From contig CM055098.1 in assembly GCA_029204225.1 (NCBI GenBank), positions 3,585,607 through 3,649,606 on the forward strand: a stretch of DNA of 64,000 bases, written 5' to 3'. Below are positions 10,426 through 22,467 of this stretch, piece after piece. How positions within the stretch are numbered: position 1 is the stretch's first letter; every line of letters begins with the position of its first letter. The notes under the pieces were generated by a model that made no database searches, was not told where the DNA came from, and worked only from the letters and a program-made list of their open reading frames with translations. The DNA is from Diphasiastrum complanatum. Its lineage: Eukaryota; Streptophyta; Lycopodiopsida; Lycopodiales; Lycopodiaceae. Both the position numbers and the translations under genes were made by a program.

Positions 10426-11829
10426 GATGAGGCAGATGATACAGGTGCAGGGCACACGCCACGGGCAGGGGTCACAGGTGCATCACGTGGCAGAGGTGGG
10501 GCACATGGCACAGGTTATATCGGGAGACAGGCAGGGCACACAGGGGGGGCTAGTGGCATACTAGCCTATGTCGACATGATGGAGGAGGCTCTTGATAGAG
10601 GGCAGAGTGATTTAGATGCCGGTCCCGCAACTGCTTGGATGCGTGCAGTACAGAGTCATGGCCGTTACTACGACAACACACCAACAGAGGCACCAGATGA
10701 CTTTGATTGCACAGATTGTGAGGCATTGCAGGGTCTACAGGGTGCACATGATGAGGCACGAGATGAGGCACGGGTTGATTCAGGGGATGGAGCACAGGAT
10801 GATTCAGGGATTGGTGCATAGGATGAGGCCCAGAGCCCAGAGCATTTGTATTCAGATGCCCAGCTAGACGACCTGATTGCCACATTGGATTCAGAGGCTT
10901 AGCAGATGCCGAGTGTCAGGGCACCCCCTTCATCTCTTGCCAGCATGCCATACACAGAGTCCCAGCCAGAGCAGCCGCATGAGGTGCCTACAGTTCCTCC
11001 AGTTCCTCAGAGGGTACATGTGCGCCGCACAGCTCCTCCAGTGCCACCGATGCCATTCAGGCCTGCAGCCCCTCCATCGTCGTCCACTTCTGCAGCACCA
11101 GGTTTCCATGGCAGGCCACCATCTGTGCCCAGGTTTTCTCTTGCAGCGCCCACATCCACAGTGGCTCCTCCAGCAGCTCCTCCAGTGGCAGCACCCACTT
11201 CACATCCTCCTCCTTTGGCAGCACCCACTCCACTGGCTCCCCCTTTGGCAGCACCCAGGATGTACCAGTACCGGCCACCGCAGCGCCCCTTTCAATACAT
11301 ATCGCCGCTATACTTGCCTCCTGCACAGCCAGTTCCTCCACCAGCAGCATCCCCACGGGCACACACTCCATGAGCTCATCCTCCTCGCTCAGCTGCACAG
11401 GGAGTTCCCTCTTTTGCTTCCCTATCCCAGCCGGCCTCAGCTTGGGCCTAGCCTAGCCAGCCAGGTGATTTGCATGGGGGTGATGAGGCATTGACAGCTC
11501 CTCTTGTCCGCAAGAGACCAGGAAGGCCCAAGGGTGCACCGAACAAGAAGGGCAAGGCACAGAAACTACCAGGGAAGAGAGGACGACCACGCGGGGCTCC
11601 AGGTACAGCTAGAGGTGCAGCATTACAGCCAGCTGGAGCAGGTGTTGTTGGTTTGGCTTGCTTGGGGGTTGATGCGGAGGCAGATTGGGATGATGCTAGT
11701 GACGAGTCCTTCTCCTCGGATACACAGCCCATGCCAGTTCCAGACAGGCACAGATATCGGCTGCGAGAGTCAGCTCGGGGCCCTGAGTTGTCTCCAGAGC
11801 ATTCGTCTGAGTCAGAGCCAGAGCATTGA
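10426..11829 (+). pseudogene. hAT copy 2, C-terminal exon (acidic, Pro-rich, AT-hook tail)
   Basis: Continuation of the hAT copy 2 last exon after the chromovirus, starting with the right-hand GATGA. It matches copy 1 (GVTGAS, YVDMMEEALDRGQSDL, PDDFDCT) and then extends past the point where copy 1 is truncated: acidic and Asp/Ala-rich (to about 10900), proline/alanine-rich (10906-11370), and basic with two AT-hook motifs, RKRPGRPKG at 11509-11535 and KRGRPRG at 11575-11595. Four in-frame stops (10819, 10900, 11371, 11449) interrupt one otherwise continuous frame ending in TGA at 11827; each is one C-to-T change from a sense codon (CAG or CGA). AT-hooks bind the minor groove of AT-rich DNA; whether this tail helped transposase target binding is inference. 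Confidence 0.75.
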
Positions 11830-12385
11830 TTGTGGCTCTGTTAGTTTAGTTTCAGTAGTTTGTCTCTAGCAGACGGTCTACCATTGTACTCAGATCATTT
11901 TTCACATTATATACAGTGTTTGGCGTACTTTATTTGTTGCACATTGTGCGTATGTCGCTCTGTACATGTGATGCTTTATTTTCAATTTTATGTCAAATTC
12001 TATGTGCGTGTGTGAATCTTATTTTCAACTAATTTCGATTGAAGTGAATGGTAAGCTTCACATAAATGCACCTACATCATGAGCACAGCAATTACCCCTA
12101 CACCCCAAACGGCATTTCATAAACACATGTAATACATTTGCATTTAAAAAAATTACAGAGATTGCATTTCACATGACCAGGCTCGCGTTGCACAAAAAAC
12201 AACTATATATTGATTCGGCGGTTGTATCAAGATAACATTACATATCCTGTCTTTTTTTTAAGCAGCCATCTAGTTATTTGCCGCACCCTAAACTGCCGAA
12301 AACTACATAGCAACAATTCGCCCTATGGCTGGACCTTATCTATTCTAAACATTCCTACTGATCCTCCACCGACTCCTCGCCCTCG
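11830..12385. other. Non-coding DNA downstream of hAT copy 2
   Basis: AT-rich sequence, probably the 3' UTR and flank of the hAT gene. No supported gene, tRNA or repeat seen. Confidence 0.5.
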
Positions 12386-12646
12386 TCAGGTGCATTGTTT
12401 TGTCGTGATGAGTTGCCGTCGTGTGAAGTTCATTCCGATCTGCTCATCCAAATCCAGCTCGACAGCGGGGGCAGGGGCCACAGTGGGGGCGGGTGGCTCC
12501 AGTTTTGGATTTCTCTGCCGAGTCTGTCGCAACATCTCTGCAATGTTTGCCTTTTGCTTCCGATGTCTTTCGTTGTGCCTTCAAATATCTTCCTCGAGCT
12601 TCCGCTTGGCTTCGCCCTCAGGCTTCGGTGGTATGCGCTCTGCCAT
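12386..12646 (-). pseudogene. Short decayed ORF, function unknown
   Basis: Minus-strand ATG at 12646 opens an 87-codon frame with one in-frame TGA (12583-12581, codon 22) that is one transition from CGA. The product would be highly basic and helical at first (KPEGEAKRKLEEDI, then RHNERHRKQK), then Pro/Ala-rich and acidic. I do not recognise the family. Composition matches the GC-rich hAT region, so it may be a second antisense gene of the same element. Low-complexity CTCTCACAG words lie upstream of it. Confidence 0.35.
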
Positions 12647-14445
12647 CTCGATCGACCTTCTCCTCACATCACCCTGGTCCTCGAACAACCTCTCACAGCA
12701 CCCTATCTCTCAAACAGCCTCTCACAGCCTGTCACTGGCTCTCGCTTGCTCTCTCACTGGCTATCATTGGCTCTCTCACAGCCTCTGAAAATGCCTCTCA
12801 CAATGGCATTGTGAGTGCTTATTTATTTCCACAGCCTGATCGGCCATGTGGATCCCCATCATCCCTCCATGTGCCTCTGTACCTGCCCCCATTTGATGCT
12901 CCCTCCCCTGTGTTGCTCTCCCATTGGCCCCATGGTCTGCTCACCCACAGTGCCCATGTGCTGTACCCTCTTTTTTTACACCCAGAACCTTTTCTTTTTC
13001 CATTTTTTTAACCTATGTTGGTAGGTAAAAGACAATAAAAAAATATTAAAAATATTTTTAAAAAAATATTTAAAATATTTAAAAAATAATATTAAAAATG
13101 GTACCGCCCTAGTACCGCGGATCCCCGGCCGTACCACTGTTATGGTACCGACGGTACTATGTATGAAATATATGGAAAAAAAAAGGGGGGGACGCTTCCG
13201 GATGCACGTCCGCCGTGTCCGGACCCTTCATCTTTGGTTTATTTTACATAAGTTAAATAAGCATAAATTAATTACCATCAGATTCCCCATAAAAATCCCT
13301 GCATTTTGAACCCCATGTTGCAAAAAAGAAAAGAAAAAAGAAAGAGTTTGTTTTTCATGTTTCTTTTTCTGGTTTTGAATAGTTTAGTGCTTGTTGTTTG
13401 AGTTAAATTTTTTTTTTATTTGAGTGTCAACAACTTGTTTGTTTATTCTTATCTGCTGCAACCATGAGATAAATAGTGTGCATCATTCAGTGGATGCTTG
13501 CAGAAAACTCTGTTGGAGGAATGCAGTTGTAACAATGTCTAAGACCCTGTGCACGAATACCTTCCAGATAACTCAATTTTGACAAGCAAAGTACCAAAAA
13601 ATTTCAATGTCGGGCTTATTTTGCTTTTCTTCTTGTTATTTTTGGAGCTAGACATATCAAAACTTCTTGCCAATGTTTGTGCATTGCTTCTGTTGCATTT
13701 CTCTTACTGTTATCTATGATGTCAGGTAATACAATAGCTCTAGCTAGTAGGTAGGAGATACTATGAGGTAACCTCTTGGTTGTAGCAGTCCAAATAGTTT
13801 AATTCGTGGCAATTGTTCTAAACATTGTTCGTTCTAAACTCTTGTTGCCTTATGTCCTTGGATTTCACTATACAATGCCAGGTCCATGACTCAGATCGAA
13901 AGAACTGAAAGTTAAAATTTTCTAAACTCCATGAAGCAATATTTCTGAAACTTTGCAGCAGCATCTTGTCTCCTCGACTTCGAAAATATACAGAATTTAG
14001 ATAAACATGTATGGGTGATAATTGTGATTCGGATTTTATTTAGCTATACTTGGAACACTGCTCACAGTGTGTCTTATCTGCATATATTCAGGCTTCGACA
14101 TTAGAAAGCTTGAGAGTGAATTATTTCTCTGTGAAGTCTGTTTTCTTAGTAGTACTCTGCAAATTTGAACAAAATGCTTGACATCATGAATTTGTTTTGG
14201 GTCATGTCATTTTCAATCTGGCTTCTTTTCTATGAGAATTGAAGACTTTGTTTCATAACGAAATTTGCAGGAGTAGCTCTTGTAGTTGAAGTCCTGAATT
14301 CTCATAAGAGGTTACCTTTGTCCTTGTTGATTTGAACTGTTCTTGTAACCTGTTCATTTCTGGAAATGCAACCATATAAGTTTCAACACCGAAGAAGTCG
14401 AAACGTTTCGTATAAACTTTTATGTTGACCACATTTGTTTGACAG
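12647..14445. other. Non-coding DNA: CTCTCACAG words, AT-rich block, KpnI-like palindromes
   Basis: 12660-12800 repeats CTCTCACAGC-like words. 13020-13100 is nearly pure A/T with ATATTTAAAA inverted words. 13100-13160 is GC-rich with several GTACCG words, including the palindrome GTACCG-A-CGGTAC at 13145-13157; this could be a transposon terminus. From about 13300 the T-rich, gene-like sequence looks like intron upstream of the exon at 14446, but I could not identify an earlier exon. Confidence 0.5.
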
Positions 14446-15489
14446 ATATTGTGCCACCGTTTATGCGAAAGATACGCAGGCCACGGCTCTTGCATTGAAG
14501 TGTGCAGCAGTGGCACGGATGCGAGTATTACGGGTCAAGAATCCAAGTACTACAAGAACTCTTGCAGAAATTCAGGCCACTATGCAGCTTGCTAACCCTT
14601 CTCCTTTAGGTCTGGTTTTCCAATCATGTTTCAGGATTGCCTCTGCATGTTTCAAAATTGAAGCACATTAAGATACAGATGAGGTTCTTCTCATTTGCCT
14701 GGCATGGTTGGTCGGAGTGGTGAATTTGCTTCTTTCTGGGGGTGATTGTTTTACTTCCTTTGCAGGGGAATCCCCTTCATCATCATCTGCATCAGATGTT
14801 GACAACCTGAACAATCAGGCTGTACCACATGACAAATTGCAGGCAACCAATACTGCCAAAGAAGTGTCATCACCTTCTTTGCAAGCATCAGCCATGAGCG
14901 GCATTCCTGCATCTGCACGACATCATCCTAACATCACTCGGGTTCTTCGAGATGTATGTTCTTGCATAATTCTTTATAGGTATTGCTGCTCTGGAAGTGG
15001 ACCATAGAATGAAATGTTGTAATGTTTTTTGGCTCAAAAAAAGTACCTCACCAACCATCAACTTAATGTACGATATAAGGAGAATTGCTGTCTTTTGCAT
15101 AAAGCTAAAAGACTGGTGGCTTTGGTGTCAAATCGCTGGACTTCGAAAACTAGAAGATTAGGATATTTTATTCAAATTCTTAATTTGTGTCCTTTTTGTT
15201 TCTCGGGGTCGTGAAAAAGCTAAGGCATATAAGTTGGTGCATCATAGAAGTCACAGTTAGCAGTATGTGGAAGTTTTTTAAATCTGGTTAGTTCTGTACA
15301 CAGGCAGCAGAGATGTGTGCAGCTGTTGAAGCTTGGATGAAGGCAGATCTTGCCATTGCTGCTGCTAAAGTTACATATTCGGATGCGTCATTTGGAGATA
15401 TTATCAAGAGAGTGGGTGAAATTGGTTTCAGTGATGTTGCAGTCCTTGTTCGGCTTGTCAATTCAGCCTTAGAAGCTTTAAGGCGTTAG
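14446..15489 (+). CDS. 3' exons of a CW-type zinc-finger family gene (partial)
   Basis: Three exons with good GT/AG borders and compatible phases: 14446-14609, 14766-14953, 15304-15489, ending in TAG. No premature stop. The protein segment reads YCATVYAKDTQATALALKCA, then ESPSSSSASDVDNLNNQ, then ARHHPNITRVLRD, ending FSDVAVLVRLVNSALEALRR. This resembles, from memory and without alignment, the C-terminus of plant CW-type zinc-finger proteins such as Arabidopsis At3g62900, where a GESPSSSASDVDNLNN stretch and a helical region precede the end. Those proteins are putative nuclear chromatin readers; the CW domain itself would lie further 5' and is not in this window. So this is either the end of a gene with very long, repeat-filled introns, or a captured fragment. 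Confidence 0.68.
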
Positions 15490-17417
15490 TCCTCATTGAT
15501 AGGTAAGATGTGGCATCAAGGGTGGTACATTTATATTTACTTATTTTATGTAAGTAGTTTCCAGATTTTCCTAGATCAGGTTATCTTTTTGCAAAGAGTG
15601 ACACGATTTTCTCTAAAATCTTTTCTACAAAATGATGCTCACTAAATTTCTTTTGTGGTGGCCTAAGACACCAAGAAAAAGACAAGGAAAACATGACTTG
15701 GTGAGTGGACCTAACACATTGTGTTATGCCAGCTTTTCGTTTTGAGCAAGAAGGTAAAAAGGAGATGCCAGTGCTCTCAAGCATACCAAACATTTTCTCG
15801 GGGGTTTACCAGCTTGCAATTTTCGTCCCCTGGTTTCCCACATGATGCTCCTTTGCAGAAGCTGGTTTCTAATTCTCGCAGAACTGCAGAGTTGCAAAGG
15901 GAAGATTCTGAAACAATGTGAGTACATGTTAATGACATGTTTAGAGCTATGTCCATTTCCGATACAAGCTGATCTTCTTTTTATCTGCTGCAGCAATGAG
16001 TTAGTGTGATGTACAAACCAAGAAGGGCATGTACATGCACTTATTTTTCTTGGCACTTTTAAGAAAGTTGTTCTGCATTTGTTAGGTGCAAATTATTTTT
16101 TCCTCAGCTGTGATTGCAGCTGAACTCTTTTGGGCATGCTAAAGCCCTAGGTTAATTGCCTTTATATATATGTATATAAACCCTTTGATGTTCCAACTCG
16201 AGTAATTTGTGTGAGAGGATTTACTGAACCGGCTGAACATTGCAAAATTTGCAGTTGACCAGGATATTCTGAAGTTTTTGAATATCCTAGTTTTTGAAAC
16301 CTGTGTAATCTGACAAATATTCTTGATTTTACTTGAGATTTCCTCTGGTTTCCTGCAATTTAAAGTCACATTGTGTTGAAGATATTTTAGTCCTACAGTT
16401 CCAATAAATATAAGGAAATTCTGAAGGATGTTCCACAAACATGTGATCGTCAGGAATTTTGCATTTGTCATAGACTGTCCTCAAGCAGTCTTCAATAAAC
16501 TTTCTATTTACAAGGAAAAGAAGACCTGAATACTATCAGTTAAGTGTGTGTGTGTGTGGGTGTGTGTGTGTGTGTGGTGGTGGCAAAGACAGCTGTTTGG
16601 ACATTGTCGGACGGGCAAGCAATGTGATAAGAGAAGTGCAACCTTTGGACGAAAGTGATTTTCTTGTCTTCTTTTCCAGGCTCAACTTGTATTTTTGGTT
16701 CAGCAAAAGCGGCAAGGATAATGCTGCTTGTTATCATATTTTGAGATTTAAAACACAACTATGTGAGGAGTTTCTGTGAAGTTGATGCTAATCATTAGGA
16801 TGTCTTGCAGTTTATCTTACTTTAACACAATCTGTTAGAGGCAGTGGCTTCCATACTGAAGGTGCAAGGCCTCACATCAGTAATCGAAAGCATGATGCTA
16901 ACATTAATGGTTTTTTGGTGCTTTCCACTCATGTTTCTTTCTGGCATGTCTGCATGATTCATAAAGGAGAACCTCCGATACGTTTTCCACATTTTGGAGT
17001 TTCCTACACACGCATACATTAAAATACTTGGTAGTGACGAGCTCCAAGAGGCTCAACAGTCCTGTTCTCATCACCCAAGAGTTTCTCTCTCCTCAAGGGT
17101 AGAGTTTGGCTGCATAAAGTTGCAAAAGAACAGATCTTCTCAATTTTGAATGTCTGCATACTATTAATAGTCTAGTGCAATTTCACATAAAATGTCAATC
17201 CACTCTTGAAAACAGTGGGCCAAAACTGCAATTATCGTCCATGCGTAGTGGCCATGCTAGGCCTATTAGAATTCTAGTGATAATTCATGAGAGGATTGAT
17301 CTAGTCACAAAGATACTTTTGGTGCTCAGTAACTCTCGCCGATTTGAAAGTTCAGCTCTGAAAAACTTGGCGAAGGTTCAAATGAAACCGATATGTTGTT
17401 TATGATGTCTGTGAGGG
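15490..17417. other. Downstream region of the CW-type gene, no further gene
   Basis: Probably 3' UTR and flank. A donor-like TAG/GTAAGA follows the stop codon (about 15500) and an acceptor-like TTTGCAG occurs near 15857, so the 3' UTR may be spliced. AATAAA words occur near 16405 and 16493. No convincing ORF. Confidence 0.4.
16543..16577. repeat. GT dinucleotide microsatellite
   Basis: About 35 bp of (GT)n with a few GGG interruptions. Confidence 0.85.
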
Positions 17418-17681
17418 TTGTTTGGAGTATGGAGTAACTCACAAGGGTCGCAGGTTCCTAAGAAAGATAAGAAGATAGTGGAACAATTTTCTATCCGAGG
17501 TGGTTTACTATTTCGGAATGAGAAAGTTTGCGTACCAGAGGATGATGAGATAAAGAAGAGGATTCTTTATGAGTGTCATGACGTTCCCTATGCATGTCAT
17601 CCAGGTATACATAGGAATCTGGACTTGGTCATAAGAGAGTTTTTGTTACGTACCCATAAGGGCATGCAACAGGAAACTTGA
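17418..17681 (+). pseudogene. Fragment of Ty3/gypsy integrase zinc-binding domain
   Basis: An 87-codon frame containing RILYECHDVPYACHPGIHR, clearly related to the HHCC zinc region of gypsy integrases (compare [15 protein letters not shown] in the young chromovirus at 8779-8823). The segment before it (GGLLFRNEKVCVPE) is the usual lead-in. It stops before the CxxC half, so the domain is truncated and cannot work. Confidence 0.8.
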
Positions 17682-18317
17682 GGTGACGGTTTCAGTAATG
17701 GGACGGAACGTTGATCTGGAGCTATAGGTCTTTTGGGTGCCACGTGTCAATGTCTCATTAGCACACAATGACTCGTTGTTATGGACTTGCGTCAGTGTGC
17801 ACAACTGTCGCATGTCGTTGGTCATGTGTGGCTCCTATGGAGGGAGATTCGCCTGGACTATGTATATAGAGGTGGATCTCCATGAGCTTGGTATTCATTC
17901 TCTCATGGAGAATGAAGAGCTCTTCCACTGGTGGTCAGGTCAAGACGAGTATCTAGGCCTCAGGATGTAGATAGGTGAGGGTCGAGGGTAAGGCATGGTG
18001 GTATGGGACATACACCATGGCTTACATGAGATCCGAGCTTGCTTGATGGTGGTCTGTAGCTTCAGTGCATGGGGGTGAGGTGGTAGTGCCTCTATGGTTG
18101 GGTGGTAATGTAGTGTTTGTCACCAGTTTGTGCTTTAGCAATGACCGGCACGACGACGGAGATTCTAACAGCTGGTAAGGAGTGAGATGGGGGGTACCAT
18201 TTTCATCATTGAGGTGTTTATTGTGGCCTAGTCTTCTTGAGTAGTTATCTCAAGTTCTCTAAGCCCTTTTGTTGCAAAGCCCTTGCAGCTTTTCCTTATC
18301 TCGTTCCTTAGAGCGCT
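17682..18317. other. Spacer between gypsy integrase and gag relics, possible old LTR
   Basis: About 640 bp, no ORF of note. Its position between a pol fragment and a gag start would suit an old LTR, but I find neither a primer binding site before gag nor clear TG/CA ends, so this stays a guess. Confidence 0.3.
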
Positions 18318-19515
18318 ATGGACCCTGCTATGACCTCAGGTGAAGGACCGTCTTCACCACCTCCTCCTCCTGATGTAGATACTAAACAGCTAGTACAGGC
18401 CTTGAATCTGTTGCAAAATCAAATTTTAGAAATGCAAGCCAAACATGTTGCGGCTGAGCAAGAGTAGCATTCTGCGACGCACTCGCGGTCCGTTGGTGTT
18501 TATCCAATGTTTAATCTGGAATTCTTTTTAGGCAAAAAGAAGGACCAGCTTCCTGATGTAGTATTGTCATGGCTAATCGATGGAATAGTCATTTTTCCAT
18601 GCACGATGCGCCTGATAGTATGAAGATTGCTTATGCCCTCATATTTTTACGAGGAAAGGCGTTTACATGGTGGCAGGATCTGAAGGAGAGGGTTAATGCT
18701 CCTTTTACATGGAATGTCTTTCAATAAGCATTTAAAAGGGCTTTTCTTCCGGTGTTGGATGATTTTGAGCATTGGCGACATTTCGCCACCGTGTAGATGG
18801 GTACTAGGTCATTTAGATGCCTCTATCCAAGAATTTCAGAAAATTTTGTCCCAATTGGCCTCGCAAATTGATCCTATCCTGTTGAAGTTACATTTTATTT
18901 TGGGGCTTCCGAAAGAGTTTTAGCTAGAAGTGCGGCGCAACCAACCGCAGACTATTGAGGATGCAGTTCGCTTTGCGAAAATCTTCGATGATGCCCATTT
19001 TGCCCGTCGCTGCCCTAGTAGTTCTACTTTTGCTAGATCATTGCCTTTTTTCTGTTTTTCTGCCATTGCTACTTTTGTCTCTCGCAAGGAGCAAAGTATG
19101 CCCAAGGCTGAACAAAAAGAAAAGAAATTTTGCAAGAAGCGGGGCAGAGACAAGACGGACACCGGTTCCCAAGACGGGAAAAAGCGCGTCAAGGTGCGGA
19201 CTATGACAAGGCGAGAACTGGCGGCTTGTGCTTCTCTTGTATGGAGAAGGGGCATCTTTCAAAAGATTGTGCAAAGAAAAAGCGAAAGAAATCTGGCGGG
19301 CAACCTAAATCTTTTAAAGCGCCAGGTAATTCTAGTATTTCTTTTGTTGATTTATCCTTTAAGGATGGCACTAGTTGCAAGAATTGTTGTTTTAGTACAG
19401 CTGTTTTTGGCCCCCACGATCTCATTCGCATGAATGGAATCGTAGACGCCAAGCTGTGACTGTTCTTTTTTATGATGGTTCCACACATAACTTCATAAAA
19501 GCTGATATGAAATAG
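18318..19515 (+). pseudogene. Decayed Ty3/gypsy gag with protease start
   Basis: ATG at 18318 starts MDPAMTSGEGPSS; the region then carries gag-core words (AFTWWQDLKERVNAPF, LHFILGLPKEF, RRNQPQTIEDAVRFAKIFDD), a complete CCHC zinc knuckle (CFSCMEKGHLSKDC at 19226-19270) and GPHDLIRMNG leading to YDGSTHNFI, the protease start, where it breaks off. It has several stops of CAG/CAA to TAG/TAA type and at least three frame changes. It is a different, older family than the element at 4201-10425. Confidence 0.8.
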
Positions 19516-19583
19516 CATAGTGAAACTCAAGCACTATGCATGAATCATAGCATAGTGAAACTCAAACACTATGCGTGAATCAG
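19514..19583. repeat. Two-copy tandem repeat of about 35 bp
   Basis: Two near-identical units beginning AGCATAGTGAAACTCAA and ending TGAATCA follow the end of the gypsy relic. Each unit holds an imperfect inverted pair (GCATAGTG and CACTATGC). Confidence 0.85.
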
Positions 19584-20839
19584 ATTGAATACTGCCCAAA
19601 CATTTGTGTCTGCCCAAACACTATGTTAAAAAATGACTAGAAAATGCACCTTAGTCAAGTGATTACACAGTGATCGAACTACTTGGCAACAGTGTCTTGG
19701 CACATAACCATGAAGGGATTCTTAAATAGAAAAGATTCTAATTCCTTAAAACGATCAGCCTGAACATTTGCATGTAGCAAGAAAGTTGACCACTTCCATT
19801 ACTACTTTTCAGCATTCACGAATAGCCTTGTTATGTCATTCTCTGAAAGCTACAAATGGGGATACAGTTGGCGATCTAGATCTTACATTTCACTTCAAAA
19901 TCTTCACTCGGCCACAATAAATGATTGAAAGTTTAGACTCACATTCACTTTCAAATCTGCATCTCTTGGTTACCTTTTTGCTACGTCATTATCTGAAAAA
20001 CACTAATGATTGGCAACCCAGACACAATCTAGATATTATATTTTGTTTTGAAAACTGACTCAACCACAATGAATCATTGAAACCTCAGTCTCACATTAAG
20101 CTTTGAATATGCATCTCTTGTTTAAAAGATTAGAGCTATGAACTCTTTAACTATTTAAAAAAAAAAAATTCAAATTCAACTTGGGAGCCACATCGAACTC
20201 TAACCAACTACATCAAGGGTAATCTAATAAAAGAACACAAAAAAGAAGTGAGTAAACCGTAGAAAGCAAAGGACAACATATAAGAGAAAACATTGGAACA
20301 CATCGTAATTTGGCCTCAAAAACTACATCTACAACCAAATGCAAAGTCTAACAGAACACGTAATTGTCCACAAAAGCCTGATAAAAAAATTATAAGGTAA
20401 GGCGATTAATTCGATACAAACCATAAAAAAATGACCAGAAAATGCACCTTAGTCACAGTGATTGTAAAATTTGATGCAAGCAGAAGAAAGTGGCTACCAG
20501 GCTGTGAAACTGAATCTGTTGGGCTCCGCTAGTGTTTTTTTTTATAGGGGTGTAGATGGATGAGATTGTTGCGGCCAAAGATGAGTGTCAATGAGATCCA
20601 CACACACAAGATCCAAGATCCAATATTATCAAAGTTTTGATGTTGTCTGATGTGTGCATGCCTGAGAATCCTAGCTCCTTGTATTCCTGGTAATAAATGC
20701 AATGTTTGGCGCCCTGAAGGTGTTCATCACTTGTAAAATAATGTACCCAAAAGCCAAAGTATTTTGAGTCTGTTTAAACAAATTTTGCCTACGACAAGGA
20801 AGGTCTGCTTGATGCGTGCATGCATGTTTGATGCGTGCA
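19584..20839. other. AT-rich DNA without a gene
   Basis: No supported ORF. Two loosely similar stretches (around 19860-19960 and 20000-20110; ACATT, CACTTTGAA, CTCTTG words) suggest an old internal duplication. Confidence 0.4.
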
Positions 20840-21480
20840 ATTGGAGAGAGAGAGATAAACAGAACAAAGCTCCTCTTGACAAGTCAAGATCAAAGCCTTT
20901 TAAAACCCTTTATTCACAAACCAACAAAGAAAAACATAGCTGAAAAGTATACAGTACTAGAAAGCATTGTAAAGAGAAACGCATTTCAAGACATCCAGTT
21001 GGTACCTGCCACCATTTCACCACACAAAACCGTGCAAGGTAGGCACAGTGAGGAAGACAGGTGTCAACGTTGAATGTCAATTGTTATCCATGTACAAAAT
21101 ACGTTTAACTTAACTAATCAAATTTTATACTCTGATCTTCCCAAACTAGAAGTTGATTATAGCGATAGGCCAAACCATATCGATACTGTATCAGGGCAAC
21201 TGCCATACTGATCAGTTTGATGGTTATGGTCTTAACAACTGAAACGTACTGCTTATGGAAGTGAGCTGTATCATATAACATTAACTGCACACATATAAGT
21301 AGCTTGGATCGGTACACAAAGTTTGGGGCAAATCCATGCCATACCAAATCTTGTACCTGTAAACAAGTAATGTACGGTTCTTGGGACTTGAGCAAATCCA
21401 TGCAATACAAAAGTCCGCAAGCATTCTTATCGTTATTTAACAATATAAATTACGATCATAACTAAAACTGCAATCAACCA
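20840..21480 (-). repeat. Isolated copy of the PLE flanking repeat (pseudo-LTR)
   Basis: Starts with a short GA run, then CTCTTGACAAGTCAAGA, CCTGCCACCAT, GAGGAAGACAGGTGTCAACG and TTGTTATCCATGT, the same ordered words as at 25834, 31467 and 33893. No PLE coding sequence adjoins, so this looks like a solo or truncated flank. Orientation is given as that of the PLE coding strand in the array. Confidence 0.65.
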
Positions 21481-21642
21481 CTATATTCACATATGAAGAC
21501 AATAGTGTTTATAATTGTTTACTTATGAAATAGATACGGGCAACCTTTTTTTTTTTAAACTGTAGAAAAACTGCATGCTGCATCAATGAATGCTAGAGAA
21601 AGTGTATGCGAATAAACGAATGTAAGCGACGACCGGTATGTA

Positions 21643-22467
21643 TTATGAATGACAGTTTCTTTTGCTGCCAAAGCCTCTTCTTGTAATAGACATCCACTTA
21701 CATTTGCGAGGAATACCAACCTGAATGATAGACTCTAATGATTCTTGTGAGCTGGCCATTTTACTATCATCAATACGAGATAATTTTTTACCAGCTTCGC
21801 AAGGGGTGATGGAAGGTTTGCACTCTGTCATATGAAATCTCTCCAATATCTCGCCCACATACTTGTTTTGACATAAGCTGATATCACTGCTAGTTTGCCA
21901 TACTTCGACACCCAAACAATAGTGCATAAGATCTAAATCTGTCATCTCAAACTGCTTGCATAAGTTGGCTTTGATAGAACGAGTGAGGTTCTCATCATTT
22001 CCCATGATAATGATATCATCAACGTAAAGTACAATCAAGGCAATGTTGTCATCATTCATAAGAACATAAAGGTTTGGATCTGAATTTGTTCTTACAAACC
22101 CATGAGAAAGAAAGTAATTGTCAATGCGTCCATACCATGCGCGTGGCGCTTGCTTAAGGCCATAAAGTGCTTTGTGTAGTTTACATACCTTTTGTTCTTG
22201 CCCTTTTGCGATGAAGCCCTGCGGTTGGACCATGTAAACTTCTTCCTCTAAGTCACCATTCAAAAATGCGGACTTCACATCCATTTGATGGATCTTCCAC
22301 CCAAAATGAGATGCTAAGGCAATGATAAGACGTAGCGTAGTCCACTTAGCCACTGGAGCAAATTTCTCTTCATAGTCAATTCCTTTGCTTTGCTCATAAC
22401 CCTTCACTACTAGGCGTGCCTTATGCTTTGCTATCGTGCCATCCGCATGAAACTTTGTTCTAAACAC
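21643..22467 (-). pseudogene. Copia reverse transcriptase fragment
   Basis: 274-codon open stretch with KARLVVKGYEQ, MDVKSAFLNGDLEEEVYM, YGLKQAPRAWY and the catalytic LYVDDIIIMG. The last 30 or so residues do not resemble RNase H, so the frame runs into a deletion junction. It is not fused to integrase because of the frame change near 22470-22660. Confidence 0.9.

Noticed and set aside
15581-17019. Several 60-110-codon frames on both strands
   Set aside because: AT-rich, with no recognisable motifs, no conserved partner and no splice-supported continuation.
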